A stretch of DNA of 64,000 bases from Nocardioides humilatus. Lineage in GTDB: Bacteria; Actinomycetota; Actinomycetes; Propionibacteriales; Nocardioidaceae. Where the stretch lies: positions 1-64,000 of the forward strand of contig NZ_VUJV01000004.1 of NCBI RefSeq assembly GCF_008373755.1. Direction: 5' to 3'. The notes beneath the pieces were generated by a model. That model saw only the letters and a list, made by a program, of their open reading frames with translations, was not told the origin of the DNA and did no database searches. Below, piece after piece: positions 7,795 through 16,429 of this stretch; position 1 is the stretch's first letter; each line of letters opens with the position of its first letter. The position numbers were made by a program, and so were the translations under genes.

Positions 7795-9554
7795 GGCGTC
7801 ACCGGGAGACCGGCCGCGACGCCCGTGACGCACACGGTGGCGCGTCCGTCGCCAACCAGGTCGAGGACCTGCACGTCATCGTCGAGGTCGGGAAGCACGA
7901 GCCAGACCTCGTTGGGCCCGCGCCGGGCCAAGAACTCCTCGTGCCAGCCACCGCTGGTCACCGTCACGGTCGACTCGCTGCCGGAGTAGTAGTCGATCCG
8001 CAGCAGCAGCCGGCCCGACACGGGCGCGCGCAGCATCACCGTCGCCGGGTCCGCCGACACCGGATAGCCACAGCTGCGCGACGGGCCCGGCCTGCTCGTG
8101 ACGGGCCCGACGAGCTCGGCCGGCCGCAGGCTGCCGTCGCTCGCGACGACGCGCATCCGCGCGGACGGACCGTCGAACGCTGGCCGCTCCGGGAGCGGAC
8201 CGAAGATGACCGAGTAGCGGTTGTCCCCGTCGACGAGGGGCAGGACCAGCTCTGCGGGCGCTGCGCCGTCGAAGACCACCTGGTCGGGGTCGTCGGCCAG
8301 GGCATCGCGGAAGTGGGTGACGAACGCCCGGTCGGCCGTGTTCTGGAAGGCGGGCACGAGGAGCGCGGTGCCGAGGGCCGCCACGACGCCGTACGCCGCC
8401 AGGGACGTGCCGACCACGAGAGCGCGCCGCTTCCCCGACGCCAGCGCGGGCACTGGCGCGGCGCCGCGCAGGCACAGCGCGATGCAGACCACCACAGCGT
8501 GCAACGTGTCGGAGGAGTAGCGCGGATCCAGGCCGATGATGTCGCCGAAGGCCGATCGACCGGAGAGGAGCAGGGCCAGGTCGGCGGCGACGTAGCCCAC
8601 GAGGACCGCCACGCCCCAGCGACGGGCCGGACCCCCGAGCCACAACAGGAGGCCGATGACCGCGACGACCAGCACCCCGCTGGCGACGGTGACCCAGGTG
8701 GCCGGGACGACAGCACCACCCTGGACGTGACCGGCCCAGGGGCCTCCGACCAATCCGGGGACGACGTTCTGACCCACGAACGACCACGACACGTCGAGCT
8801 GCTGGCGCGCCGTGCCGCCGCCGCCCACGACGTCGGTGAGGGCAGCGTGCCCCGCGAGGAAGCCTCCCAGCAGGGCCACGAGCGCGAGCCACAACCACCA
8901 GTAGCGCCGCAGCGCGGCGACCAGCCGTCGCCACCCGGTCGCCTCGTCCGCGATCGCGACCGCCACCCCGAGCAGGAGCGGCACGATGAGGACGGCCCGC
9001 TCGTGCCACAGCAGCCCGACGGCCACCGCCGCGATGATCCCCAGCGTGTTGACCCAGGTGCGGCCATCGCCCTGGCGCCACCGGATGAGCAGCCAGATCG
9101 CGGTCAGCGAGCAGAGGACCTGCGGCCACAGGAACATCGACGCGCTCCACCACAGCGTCGGCGCGAGCGTGATCGGGGCCCAGGCGAAGACCGCCAGGAG
9201 CACCACCCTCGTCCACCCCGCGCCGAGGAGCCGCGACAGGATGAGCCAGACCAGGGCTGTCGCAGCGAGGTTGGCAGCCAGGATCACCGTCACGACCACG
9301 GCCCAGTCGAAGGGCGCGTGATGGGCCACCAGCCAGAGCGTCAGCTGTTGCAACGGGTTGACGTGTCCGGCGAAGTCGGCGAACAGGTAGTCCCACGTCA
9401 GGTCGGCCCGGTAGGCACGACCGGTCATGTAGAAGTCGTCCTGGTTGAAGTAGGAGTCGGCGAGCAGCCGGCCGCGGACGACGGCGAGCACCACGAGCAC
9501 TCCGAGTGCCGCCGCTCCCTGCACGCCCCTCCAGGGCCGCACGGGCGCGCTCAC
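7791..9554 (-). CDS. Multi-pass membrane protein, GT-C superfamily-like
   Basis: 587 residues, GTG start overlapping the AftD-like stop by 4 nt. An N-terminal helix is followed by SYFNQDDFYM (residues 34-43). Asp39/Asp40 sit in the first periplasmic loop, exactly where GT-C glycosyltransferases keep their catalytic acid. About ten further helices follow (for example VVVTVILAANLAATALVWLIL), then an extracytoplasmic C-terminal beta domain of about 170 residues (RLLLRIDYYSGSESTVTVTS), suited to binding glycan. It probably uses lipid-linked sugar to extend an envelope polysaccharide. Substrate unknown. It is in one operon with the genes on either side. Confidence 0.68.
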   Translation of the reverse strand: MSAPVRPWRGVQGAAALGVLVVLAVVRGRLLADSYFNQDDFYMTGRAYRADLTWDYLFADFAGHVNPLQQLTLWLVAHHAPFDWAVVVTVILAANLAATALVWLILSRLLGAGWTRVVLLAVFAWAPITLAPTLWWSASMFLWPQVLCSLTAIWLLIRWRQGDGRTWVNTLGIIAAVAVGLLWHERAVLIVPLLLGVAVAIADEATGWRRLVAALRRYWWLWLALVALLGGFLAGHAALTDVVGGGGTARQQLDVSWSFVGQNVVPGLVGGPWAGHVQGGAVVPATWVTVASGVLVVAVIGLLLWLGGPARRWGVAVLVGYVAADLALLLSGRSAFGDIIGLDPRYSSDTLHAVVVCIALCLRGAAPVPALASGKRRALVVGTSLAAYGVVAALGTALLVPAFQNTADRAFVTHFRDALADDPDQVVFDGAAPAELVLPLVDGDNRYSVIFGPLPERPAFDGPSARMRVVASDGSLRPAELVGPVTSRPGPSRSCGYPVSADPATVMLRAPVSGRLLLRIDYYSGSESTVTVTSGGWHEEFLARRGPNEVWLVLPDLDDDVQVLDLVGDGRATVCVTGVAAGLPVTP

Positions 9555-12500
9555 GGCTCGACCTCGCTCAGCGCAGCGGGCTGGTCCGGCACGCCCAGCA
9601 CGACACCGATGACGAGGCCCACCCCGACGGCCGCGATGACGTCGGCTGCCCCGTCAAGGGTCTCCGGGCGGCCGAGTGCATCGAGGATCCCCGACAGGGC
9701 GACGAACGCGCCGCCAGTGGCGGCCACGTGGACCCATCGGGCCCGAGGCGAGGCGAGCATGCCGATCACCAACCCGACGGTGGCGATGGGACCGAGGAAC
9801 AGCAACGCCGCTCCCCCGGCGACCCAGCACACGACACCCGACGGTGGAGCGTCCGGTGGCCAGTCGGTGAAGGGCACCGGCTCGGCAGCGAGACCGCGGC
9901 GCCGTCGTACGACCGAGAGCAGGGCGACCACCAGCGCGGCCAGCAGCAGTGACCCGCTGGCCGCGATCCCCAGTGGCAGTACGACGTCGTAGGTGCGCTG
10001 CGGACGGAAGCTGAGCTCGACGGTGACCTCACCGCTCTCCGGCAGGATCCAGCCCTGCTGCCAGCCGTCGACGCGGATCGGCGTGAGCTCCTTGCCGTCG
10101 ACCTCGGCGACCCAGCCGTCGTTGTAGTTCTCCGGGACCGAGAGCAGGGTCTCCGACCCGCCGGAGACCACGGCCGTGCGCTCGGAGTCGTCCCACCGCT
10201 CGAGGGTGACCCTCCGTCCCGGGGAGGGTGACGCCGAGTCCTTCGGGCGCGAGACCAGGTCGGTGACGAAGAACTCCGCGGTGGGCACGGCATGGACGCG
10301 GTGTTGCCCCGGGTCGAGGCGAACGACGATCCCCCTACCGGTGTCCTTGTCGCACGCCTCGAGGGCGAGCGGACTCCCGTTGACGACATCGGCCATGGTG
10401 CCGGTCACCCGGGTCGAGTAGGCCACGCCGTCGACGTAGACCGTCGGCCCAAGACCACACACCGCCCCCGTCGGGGTGTCGAGCGGCAGCGGGTTGGCCA
10501 CGTCGACCCCGGTGAGCGAGATCTCCGAGACGGCGACGTGTCCGGCTCCGGGCGCCTTCTCGAAGCGGACGACCAGCTCGCGGGTGCGCACCCGGTCGAG
10601 GGCGACCGTGGTGTCGCCGGTCAGCCCGACCGCCTGAACGCGCCCGTGCGCGGTCACGACCACCCCCACGGGTGCGTCCTCTCCCGAGGCCACCTTGATG
10701 CCGGTGATGGTGCGCAGCCGCTTCCAGCGGAACGTGAGGGTCGGATAGAGGTCGCCGTTGTCGGAGACCCACGACGTGGTGGGCTGGTTGTCGTAGGCGA
10801 ACCGGGCCGCGACCCGTGGGTCAGCGCCGAAGGTGGACGACGCCAGCACCGGTGGGCGCCGTTCGACGCGGTCGAGGAGCCTGGCGGCCTCCGGCGTGCT
10901 CCGCGCAACCACGTGCCCGCCGAGCTTGAGCCGCGCGCCCTCCGCGAGCGTGAAGGTGCGGTCCAGGCCCGACTTCTCCTCGGCGTCACGGATCCGCGCC
11001 ACGTCGCAGTCGGGGGTCCCAAGCACCACAGAGCACGCCCGACGGCCGGGGGTCGTCGCGAAGGTCAGCGCCGCCCCCTGCGGGACGGCGCCCGGCAGCA
11101 CGAGCGTCCGGTCGGGGGTCAGCCCGTCGATGGCGACCTCGCGGAGCCCGACCCGGGCACCGCGCGCCGCCGAGGCGGCGGCGACCACCCGGATCTCCAC
11201 CGAGTCGACGGCGCTCCCGTCGAGCTGGACGACGGCCGGTGCGCCCGACGTGTTGACCTCGACTCGCTCGTGTTGGTCGCCCGCCACCACCTCGAGGGTC
11301 CGGATGGGCGCCACGGCGAGATCCCCTGCCAGGGGCGTGATCGTCACCCGGTGCACGGCCCGCGGCCCGTCGAAGGTCAAGCGCAACCACTGGTCGTCGG
11401 GCTCGCCGGCGAGCGAGCTGACCCACTGAGTGTCGAGGTCGCCGTCGATCGCGGCGGCCGGGCCGGCCTGGACGAGGACCGGACCGTAGTTGTCCGCATA
11501 ACCCTGCGCGGACGACGCGGTGACCGACGTCAGTCCGTCGTAGTCGGCGATGACCTGCGCAGTAGGTCCCCCCGGTCCGCCGGGATAGTTGTGGACCGAG
11601 CGCTCGACCCGCCATGGCTCCTCGGCGGTCATGATCGCCGACAACGACTCGTCGTTGTTGCCGAAGGCCCGCTCCCGCCTCTGGTCGGAGTCGGTGACGA
11701 CGTCGGCGTCGTCGTCCCAGCCGCCCTCCCCCTCGAGCACCGTCGGGCGGCCCGGAGCCAGCAGCCCGCCGTCCTGGAGCGCGAGCACGCTCTCGGAGGC
11801 TCCACGGACCGTCACCACGTCGTCGACGTCGGTCGCGCGCAGCGACGTGAACGCCTCGGGCACCTCGAACACCTCGATCGCCGCACCATCGGGCGTACGC
11901 CCGAAGCCGGCGACCCGCTCCAGGCCCGCACGCGCGAGCGAGACGGCCGACGCGCCCGGATGCGGCGAGTCGGTCAGGTCGCGCAGCAGGTCGCGACGGA
12001 TGACGACATGGGTGATCCCCGCGCGCGCCAGCTCGCCGCCGAGCGCCTCGGTGGCGCGACCGGTCGCGATCTCCTGGTCGAGCGCGGCCAGGAAGCGGAT
12101 CGACTCACCGGGGATCAGCGGGACCTGGCTGCGACTGACGATCGGCGCCTGGCCGAGGATCGTGAGTGGCTCGTCGAGGGTCCATCCCCAGTCCTGCTGG
12201 GCGAAGCGGGACCCCGGCACCACGAGGGTGCGGCCGCCCTCGATCCCGCCCGGCGCGTGCTCGGCGAGGTAGGCCCTGGCCTGCTGCCAGTCGGACGGGA
12301 TCGCGTCCCAGCCCGGCGTGCGCGCCTCGCCCTCCAGATAGGGCCGACCGAGGACGAGCACCACGAGCAGCGGCGCCAGGAGGAGCAGGCGCTCGGCCTG
12401 CCGGAGCCGCGGCATCCGATCGAGCAGCACCTCCGTTGCGGCTGCGACGGCGCAGCCGAAGCCGATCGCCAAGGGCAGTCGCACGACAGGGTCGATCTTG

Positions 12501-13582
12501 TGCACGTTGCGGAAGATCTGGAGCGGGCCGTCGAGGAGGTCCCGGACCAGCCCCGCGACAGGGGTGCCCGCGACGCCACCATGGGCGACGGTCAGGCAAG
12601 TCAGCCCGAGCGCCGCGGCCAGCATGAGCGGTCGCTTGATCGAGCTGTCCAGCAGCGTCAGACCGACCAGGCCGACGCCGGCGACAACGGCGGCCGCCAC
12701 GACCAGCACGGGGTCGGTCGCGAGGTGGAAGGCCGCCGGCCACCACGGCTGGTCACCGGAGACGAGGTAGGCGATCCACGACGAGTCCCCGCGCGACGCC
12801 TCCGACCAGCCGACGAGAGCGGTCGTGTCGCGCGAGCTCTCGACGTAGGCGTAGAAGGGCGGCGCGTACTGCGCGAGCAGGAGCAGGGGCAGCGCCCACC
12901 ACAGGCAGGCGACCCCGATCGCGCCGAACCACGCGGCCGCCGCGCGCACACTGGTGAGCCCCCGCCGCACACCCCAGACCATCACGATCATGGCCAGCGG
13001 CAGGCAGGCCGCGGTCTCGACGGCGTTGACACCCCCCATGCAGACGACGGCCGCCCCGCTGAGGACGGCCGCACGCAGCGCAGGGACACGCCCACGGAGG
13101 TGCAGGACCACCACCAGCACGAGCCACGGCATCACCGCACCCGGTAACGACTCCCCCGTCTGCACCGACACCGTGCCGAGGAGCCGCGGGGAGAAGGCGA
13201 ACACGACGCCCGCGAGCAGCGCCGGGAGATCGCTCAAACCGATCGCGCGCGCCACCCGACGCGCCCCCTCGCAGGCCACGATGAGGATCAGCGCCGACCA
13301 GAGGCGCTGGCTCACCCATCCCGGCATGGTGAGCGCGTCGGTCACGACGAACCACGTGCCCTGCGGGAAGAGGTAGCCGTAGGCCTGGTTCTGGAACTCT
13401 CCGAAGTTGGATCCCGGATGCCACAACGTGAAGGCGCCCGACAAGAAGCTGCCCGGCCGCTCGGTGAGCTCAGCTCGGGTGTCGTAGGTCGTCGCGCCAG
13501 GCTGCTGGAGGAGCATCAGCACGGTCACGAGGGCATACAGGCACGACGCGATCGCCGCCCCTGTCCTGTCCGTCTGCCGCAT
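9551..13582 (-). CDS. AftD-like alpha-(1->3)-arabinofuranosyltransferase
   Basis: 1343 residues, close to the mycobacterial AftD length. The N-terminal region shows the family hallmarks YDTRAELTERPGSFL, HPGSNFGEFQNQAYGYLFPQG and about ten TM helices to residue 410. A long extracytoplasmic part contains two F5/8 type C (discoidin-like) carbohydrate-binding regions, around residues 690-820 (IDGDLDTQWVSS) and 920-1030 (YDNQPTTSWVSD). Helices return at residues 1190-1330. Known AftD adds alpha-1,3-linked arabinofuranose from decaprenyl-phosphate arabinose to arabinan; the sugar here may differ. The ATG has a strong AGGAGG ribosome binding site 6 nt upstream and faces the divergent flippase gene across only 55 bp. 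It is first gene of an operon running down to DUF3068. Confidence 0.85.
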   Translation of the reverse strand: MRQTDRTGAAIASCLYALVTVLMLLQQPGATTYDTRAELTERPGSFLSGAFTLWHPGSNFGEFQNQAYGYLFPQGTWFVVTDALTMPGWVSQRLWSALILIVACEGARRVARAIGLSDLPALLAGVVFAFSPRLLGTVSVQTGESLPGAVMPWLVLVVVLHLRGRVPALRAAVLSGAAVVCMGGVNAVETAACLPLAMIVMVWGVRRGLTSVRAAAAWFGAIGVACLWWALPLLLLAQYAPPFYAYVESSRDTTALVGWSEASRGDSSWIAYLVSGDQPWWPAAFHLATDPVLVVAAAVVAGVGLVGLTLLDSSIKRPLMLAAALGLTCLTVAHGGVAGTPVAGLVRDLLDGPLQIFRNVHKIDPVVRLPLAIGFGCAVAAATEVLLDRMPRLRQAERLLLLAPLLVVLVLGRPYLEGEARTPGWDAIPSDWQQARAYLAEHAPGGIEGGRTLVVPGSRFAQQDWGWTLDEPLTILGQAPIVSRSQVPLIPGESIRFLAALDQEIATGRATEALGGELARAGITHVVIRRDLLRDLTDSPHPGASAVSLARAGLERVAGFGRTPDGAAIEVFEVPEAFTSLRATDVDDVVTVRGASESVLALQDGGLLAPGRPTVLEGEGGWDDDADVVTDSDQRRERAFGNNDESLSAIMTAEEPWRVERSVHNYPGGPGGPTAQVIADYDGLTSVTASSAQGYADNYGPVLVQAGPAAAIDGDLDTQWVSSLAGEPDDQWLRLTFDGPRAVHRVTITPLAGDLAVAPIRTLEVVAGDQHERVEVNTSGAPAVVQLDGSAVDSVEIRVVAAASAARGARVGLREVAIDGLTPDRTLVLPGAVPQGAALTFATTPGRRACSVVLGTPDCDVARIRDAEEKSGLDRTFTLAEGARLKLGGHVVARSTPEAARLLDRVERRPPVLASSTFGADPRVAARFAYDNQPTTSWVSDNGDLYPTLTFRWKRLRTITGIKVASGEDAPVGVVVTAHGRVQAVGLTGDTTVALDRVRTRELVVRFEKAPGAGHVAVSEISLTGVDVANPLPLDTPTGAVCGLGPTVYVDGVAYSTRVTGTMADVVNGSPLALEACDKDTGRGIVVRLDPGQHRVHAVPTAEFFVTDLVSRPKDSASPSPGRRVTLERWDDSERTAVVSGGSETLLSVPENYNDGWVAEVDGKELTPIRVDGWQQGWILPESGEVTVELSFRPQRTYDVVLPLGIAASGSLLLAALVVALLSVVRRRRGLAAEPVPFTDWPPDAPPSGVVCWVAGGAALLFLGPIATVGLVIGMLASPRARWVHVAATGGAFVALSGILDALGRPETLDGAADVIAAVGVGLVIGVVLGVPDQPAALSEVEP

Positions 13583-13625
13583 GTTGCTCCTCCTGGCCGG
13601 GGCAACCTTATGCCGCGGCGCCGTC

Positions 13626-13631
13626 TACGCT
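13626..13631 (+). promoter_or_regulatory. Putative -10 element of a leaderless promoter (TACGCT)
   Basis: TACGCT ends 6 nt before the GTG at 13638, in the 55-bp gap between divergent genes. The GGAGG between the element and the GTG touches the start codon and is too close to act as a normal ribosome binding site. Confidence 0.5.
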
Positions 13632-13637
13632 CGGAGG

Positions 13638-14933
13638 GTGACGAGCACCGTCGACCGCCCACAGCCCGAGGACACGGATTCCTCGGGACCCGGCGGCTCC
13701 GCCGTGCTCCGTTTGCTGCGCACCAGCGCCGGCATCGCTATCGCCATGGCCGTCATGAACGTCGGCACCTACGCCTTCCAGATGGTCGCAGCACGACTCC
13801 TCGGCCCGAGTGAGTACGGCGCCGTCGCCGGCATGATGGCGCTGCTGATGGTCCTCTCCGTCGTCCAGCTCGGCCTGCAGGCCACGGCCGCCCGCCGCAT
13901 CGCGGCCACGCCCGAGGATGTGGCTGCGATCGAGCAGACGATCCTCACGACGACATGGCGGGCCGCCCTCGTCCTGGGCGCCGTCGCCCTCCTCGCTTCG
14001 CCGCTCGTGTGGTGGCTACTGCGGCTCGACGGGTTGCTGTCCGCAGTACTTCTGGGGTTGTGCGTCGTCCCGGTCACCGTGATGGGCGGCCAGGCCGGCG
14101 TGCTGCAGGGCGAGCGGCGGTGGCTGCCACTGAGCCTGGTCTACCTCTCGGTGGGCCTGCCGCGGGTGCTCATCGGCGGTGGCGCGCTCCTCGTCTCGGC
14201 GACCGAGGCGAGCGCGATGGCCGGCGTGCTGGTCGCCTCATGGATCCCGGTCGCCATCGGGAGCTGGACGCTGCGACGGCGCACCCACCGCGCCATCGTC
14301 ACCGAGCACGACCGCGACGTCCGTCGCGACGTGCGCCGCGAGACCTACAGCAGCTCGCTGGCCCTGCTCGCGTTCGTCGCTCTCTCGAACCTCGACGTCG
14401 TCGTCGCCCGCAACGTGCTCGACGACCACCAGGCAGGGCTCTACGCCGGTGGCCTCATCGTGACCAAGGCGGTTCTCTTCCTGCCCCAGTTCGCGGTCGT
14501 CATCCTCTTCCCGTCGATGTCGACCGCCGGCGAGAGCCGTAGTGCCGTGATGCGCGGGCTCGCCTTCCTCAGCGGGCTCGGCGCCGCGTGCGTCGCCGGC
14601 ACCTACCTCCTGAGCGGCCTCGCCCTGGTCTTCATCGGCGGCAACGACTACGAGGACGTGCAGTCCCGGCTCTGGCTCTTCGCCGTGTTGGGCGGCCTGC
14701 TGTCGGTGCTCCAGCTCCTCGTCTACGCCGGCCTGGCGAAGCGAGGTCGCTGGACCAAGTACCTCGTCACGCTGGGCGTGCTCGCCCTGGTCGGGCTCGG
14801 ATCGCTGGCCGACTCCCTCACCCGGCTCGCCGTCACCGTCGCCGTGATCGACGTGGTCGTCGTCGTCCTCCTCGTGGCCCTCCAGGTCTTCCGCGGCAAG
14901 AAGGGCACCGAGACCCTCGCCGCCGCCGGCTGA
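13638..14933 (+). CDS. MOP-superfamily polysaccharide flippase (Wzx/MurJ-like)
   Basis: 431 residues from the GTG at 13638; an in-frame ATG at 13581 overlaps the divergent AftD start and was rejected. After a short polar N terminus there are about 12 hydrophobic helices. The first pair carries VGTYAFQMVAARLLGPSEYGAVAGMMAL, the typical opening of Polysacc_synt / oligosaccharide flippases, and LSNLDVVVARNVLDDHQAGLYAGG is the conserved middle segment. Such proteins move lipid-linked glycan across the membrane. It is transcribed away from the glycan operon but from the same intergenic region, so it is a good candidate for flipping the product of the GT4/GT2 enzymes to the AftD-like polymerising enzymes. 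Confidence 0.85.
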   Translation: MTSTVDRPQPEDTDSSGPGGSAVLRLLRTSAGIAIAMAVMNVGTYAFQMVAARLLGPSEYGAVAGMMALLMVLSVVQLGLQATAARRIAATPEDVAAIEQTILTTTWRAALVLGAVALLASPLVWWLLRLDGLLSAVLLGLCVVPVTVMGGQAGVLQGERRWLPLSLVYLSVGLPRVLIGGGALLVSATEASAMAGVLVASWIPVAIGSWTLRRRTHRAIVTEHDRDVRRDVRRETYSSSLALLAFVALSNLDVVVARNVLDDHQAGLYAGGLIVTKAVLFLPQFAVVILFPSMSTAGESRSAVMRGLAFLSGLGAACVAGTYLLSGLALVFIGGNDYEDVQSRLWLFAVLGGLLSVLQLLVYAGLAKRGRWTKYLVTLGVLALVGLGSLADSLTRLAVTVAVIDVVVVVLLVALQVFRGKKGTETLAAAG

Positions 14934-15067
14934 GGCCGCGCCTCGCACGGGCGTTCATCGCGCACGTGTGTCTCGCCGGGTTTGGGGCACTGAACGGCAT
15001 GGGTCCGGCCCCTGCGCGTCCTGTCAGCGAGCCGTTCGAGGCCCACCAAGAACACCGAGGAGCAGAG

Positions 15068-15301
15068 ATGACCGACACGCCTGACGAGACCCTCAGCGAC
15101 GACGACATGACCACCGAGGCCGTGACGGGGTCGAGCCCCCAGCCAGCCGACGCAGACGGCACCGACGGTGACGCCGCGGACACGACCGATGGCGACGCGA
15201 GCGACAGCGACGGCACCGACAGCGACGGCACTGACAGCGACGAGACCGACATCCTCGACGGGGACGGGTCGGACGCCCCCGACGACGGCATCACGCCCTG
15301 A
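15068..15301 (+). CDS. Acidic, repeat-containing small protein
   Basis: 77 residues, preceded by a good ribosome binding site (GAGGAG, 5-6 nt before the ATG). About one third of residues are Asp, with Thr, Ser and Gly making up most of the rest; Lys, Arg, Cys, Trp and Tyr are absent. The N-terminal 30 residues (MTDTPDETLSDDDMTTEAVT) are non-repetitive. The C-terminal half repeats DSDGT units and ends DDGITP. There is no signal peptide or TM segment. It stops one base before the start of a JmjC-type oxygenase gene, so both come from one mRNA. It could be the substrate (leader plus repetitive core) of that enzyme, a calcium-binding peptide or a disordered charged protein; nothing proves which. 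Confidence 0.7.
   Translation: MTDTPDETLSDDDMTTEAVTGSSPQPADADGTDGDAADTTDGDASDSDGTDSDGTDSDETDILDGDGSDAPDDGITP
15203..15247 (+). repeat. Three tandem 15-bp units encoding DSDGT/DSDET
   Basis: Units 15203-15217, 15218-15232 and 15233-15247 read GACAGCGACGGCACC with one change in unit 2 and two in unit 3. They encode DSDGT, DSDGT and DSDET. Confidence 0.85.
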
Positions 15302-16429
15302 GTGTCCGCACTAGGACTGCTGACCGGTGACGCCCAGACCTTCCTGTCGAAGGTCTGGGCGTCGCGGGTCCATCTCCACCGCGGTGAGCCCGACGAGTTC
15401 GCCGCGCTGTTGTCGCTGCGCGACGCGGACCACCTGCTGACCTCGACCGCCCTCCGGACGCCCTCGATCCGGCTGGCTCAGGACGGCGCGGTGCTGTCCG
15501 AGTCTGCCTATACACGCCGCGCCACCATGGCCGGCAAGCCGCTGACCGGCCTGGTCGACGCCCGCAAGGCCCTGGCGCTATTCGAGGGTGGTGCGACCGT
15601 CGTCTTCCAAGGCCTGCACCGCTACTGGCCACCGCTCATGAACCTGGTGGCCGAGCTCGAGCTCGAGCTGGGCCATCCTTGCCAGGCCAACGCCTACCTG
15701 ACGCCTCCGGGCTCTCAGGGATTCGCCCTGCACTCCGACTCCCACGACGTCTTCGTGTTCCAGACGGCCGGCGTGAAGCAGTGGGAGGTCCACGGTCAGG
15801 ACGGTCCCGAGGACCTGCTGCTCGAGCCGGGACTCTCCCTCTACTTCCCCACGGGAACGCCGCATGCCGCCCGCGCCCAGGAGACCGTGTCGCTCCACGT
15901 CACGATCGGGATCAACCAGCTCACGTGGCGCGGTCTTCTCGAGCGCAGCATCGCCCCTGCGCTGGCGCGCGTCCCGGACAGCCACCTACCCGCCGGCTAC
16001 CTCGACGACCCGAGCCTGCTGACGTCAGCGCTGGCCGAGCGCTTGGCGTCCCTCGCCGAGGAGATCCGCCAACTCGACGCCGGCGCCGCCGTCACAGCCG
16101 ACATCCGCCGGTTCCTCACCTCGCTCCCCCCGCGGCTCGCCGGCGGCCTCGTCGACGGGCTCGCCCTACGCGGCGAGCTCGATGACAGCACGCGGCTGCG
16201 CCGTCGTCCTGGACATCCCTGCGTCCTGAGCGACGATGGCGAGCACCTCGAGTTGCTGCTCGGTGATCGGGCGATGACGGTCCCCCGCTGGATACGTCCG
16301 GCGCTCGAGGAGATCCGAGCACGACCTGACTTCAAGGTCGGCGACCTCGCCGACCATCTCGATCCCCCGAGCCGCCAGGTGCTCTGCAGGCGCCTCGTCC
16401 GCGAGGGTCTGCTCGAGACGGTGCCGTGA
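15302..16429 (+). CDS. JmjC/cupin-type Fe(II)/2-oxoglutarate oxygenase
   Basis: 375 residues, GTG start directly after the acidic-peptide stop. The cupin core carries FALHSDSHDVFVFQ (residues 141-154) and TPHAA (186-190). His144, Asp146 and His188 fit the HxD...H iron triad of the Cupin_4/JmjC family (YcfD, NO66, MINA53), which hydroxylates Arg or His in ribosomal proteins. GVKQWEVHG and SLYFPTGTPHAA are in the expected order. A dimerisation/winged-helix-like C-terminal region (residues 205-375, ending FKVGDLADHLDPPSRQVLCRRLVREGLLE) also matches this family. Its tight coupling to an acidic peptide on one side and an Fe-S protein on the other is unusual for the ribosomal oxygenases and suggests a dedicated substrate. 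Confidence 0.82.
   Translation: MSALGLLTGDAQTFLSKVWASRVHLHRGEPDEFAALLSLRDADHLLTSTALRTPSIRLAQDGAVLSESAYTRRATMAGKPLTGLVDARKALALFEGGATVVFQGLHRYWPPLMNLVAELELELGHPCQANAYLTPPGSQGFALHSDSHDVFVFQTAGVKQWEVHGQDGPEDLLLEPGLSLYFPTGTPHAARAQETVSLHVTIGINQLTWRGLLERSIAPALARVPDSHLPAGYLDDPSLLTSALAERLASLAEEIRQLDAGAAVTADIRRFLTSLPPRLAGGLVDGLALRGELDDSTRLRRRPGHPCVLSDDGEHLELLLGDRAMTVPRWIRPALEEIRARPDFKVGDLADHLDPPSRQVLCRRLVREGLLETVP

Noticed and set aside
10292-13147. 951-residue open frame antisense to the AftD-like gene
   Set aside because: Low-complexity Arg/Gly/Asp sequence with no motif, fully inside a conserved gene; a codon-bias shadow.
15068-15301. Reading the acidic peptide as a C-terminal extension of the frame open from 14588
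   Set aside because: The upstream part of that frame is a shadow of the flippase gene, while the ATG at 15068 has its own strong ribosome binding site.
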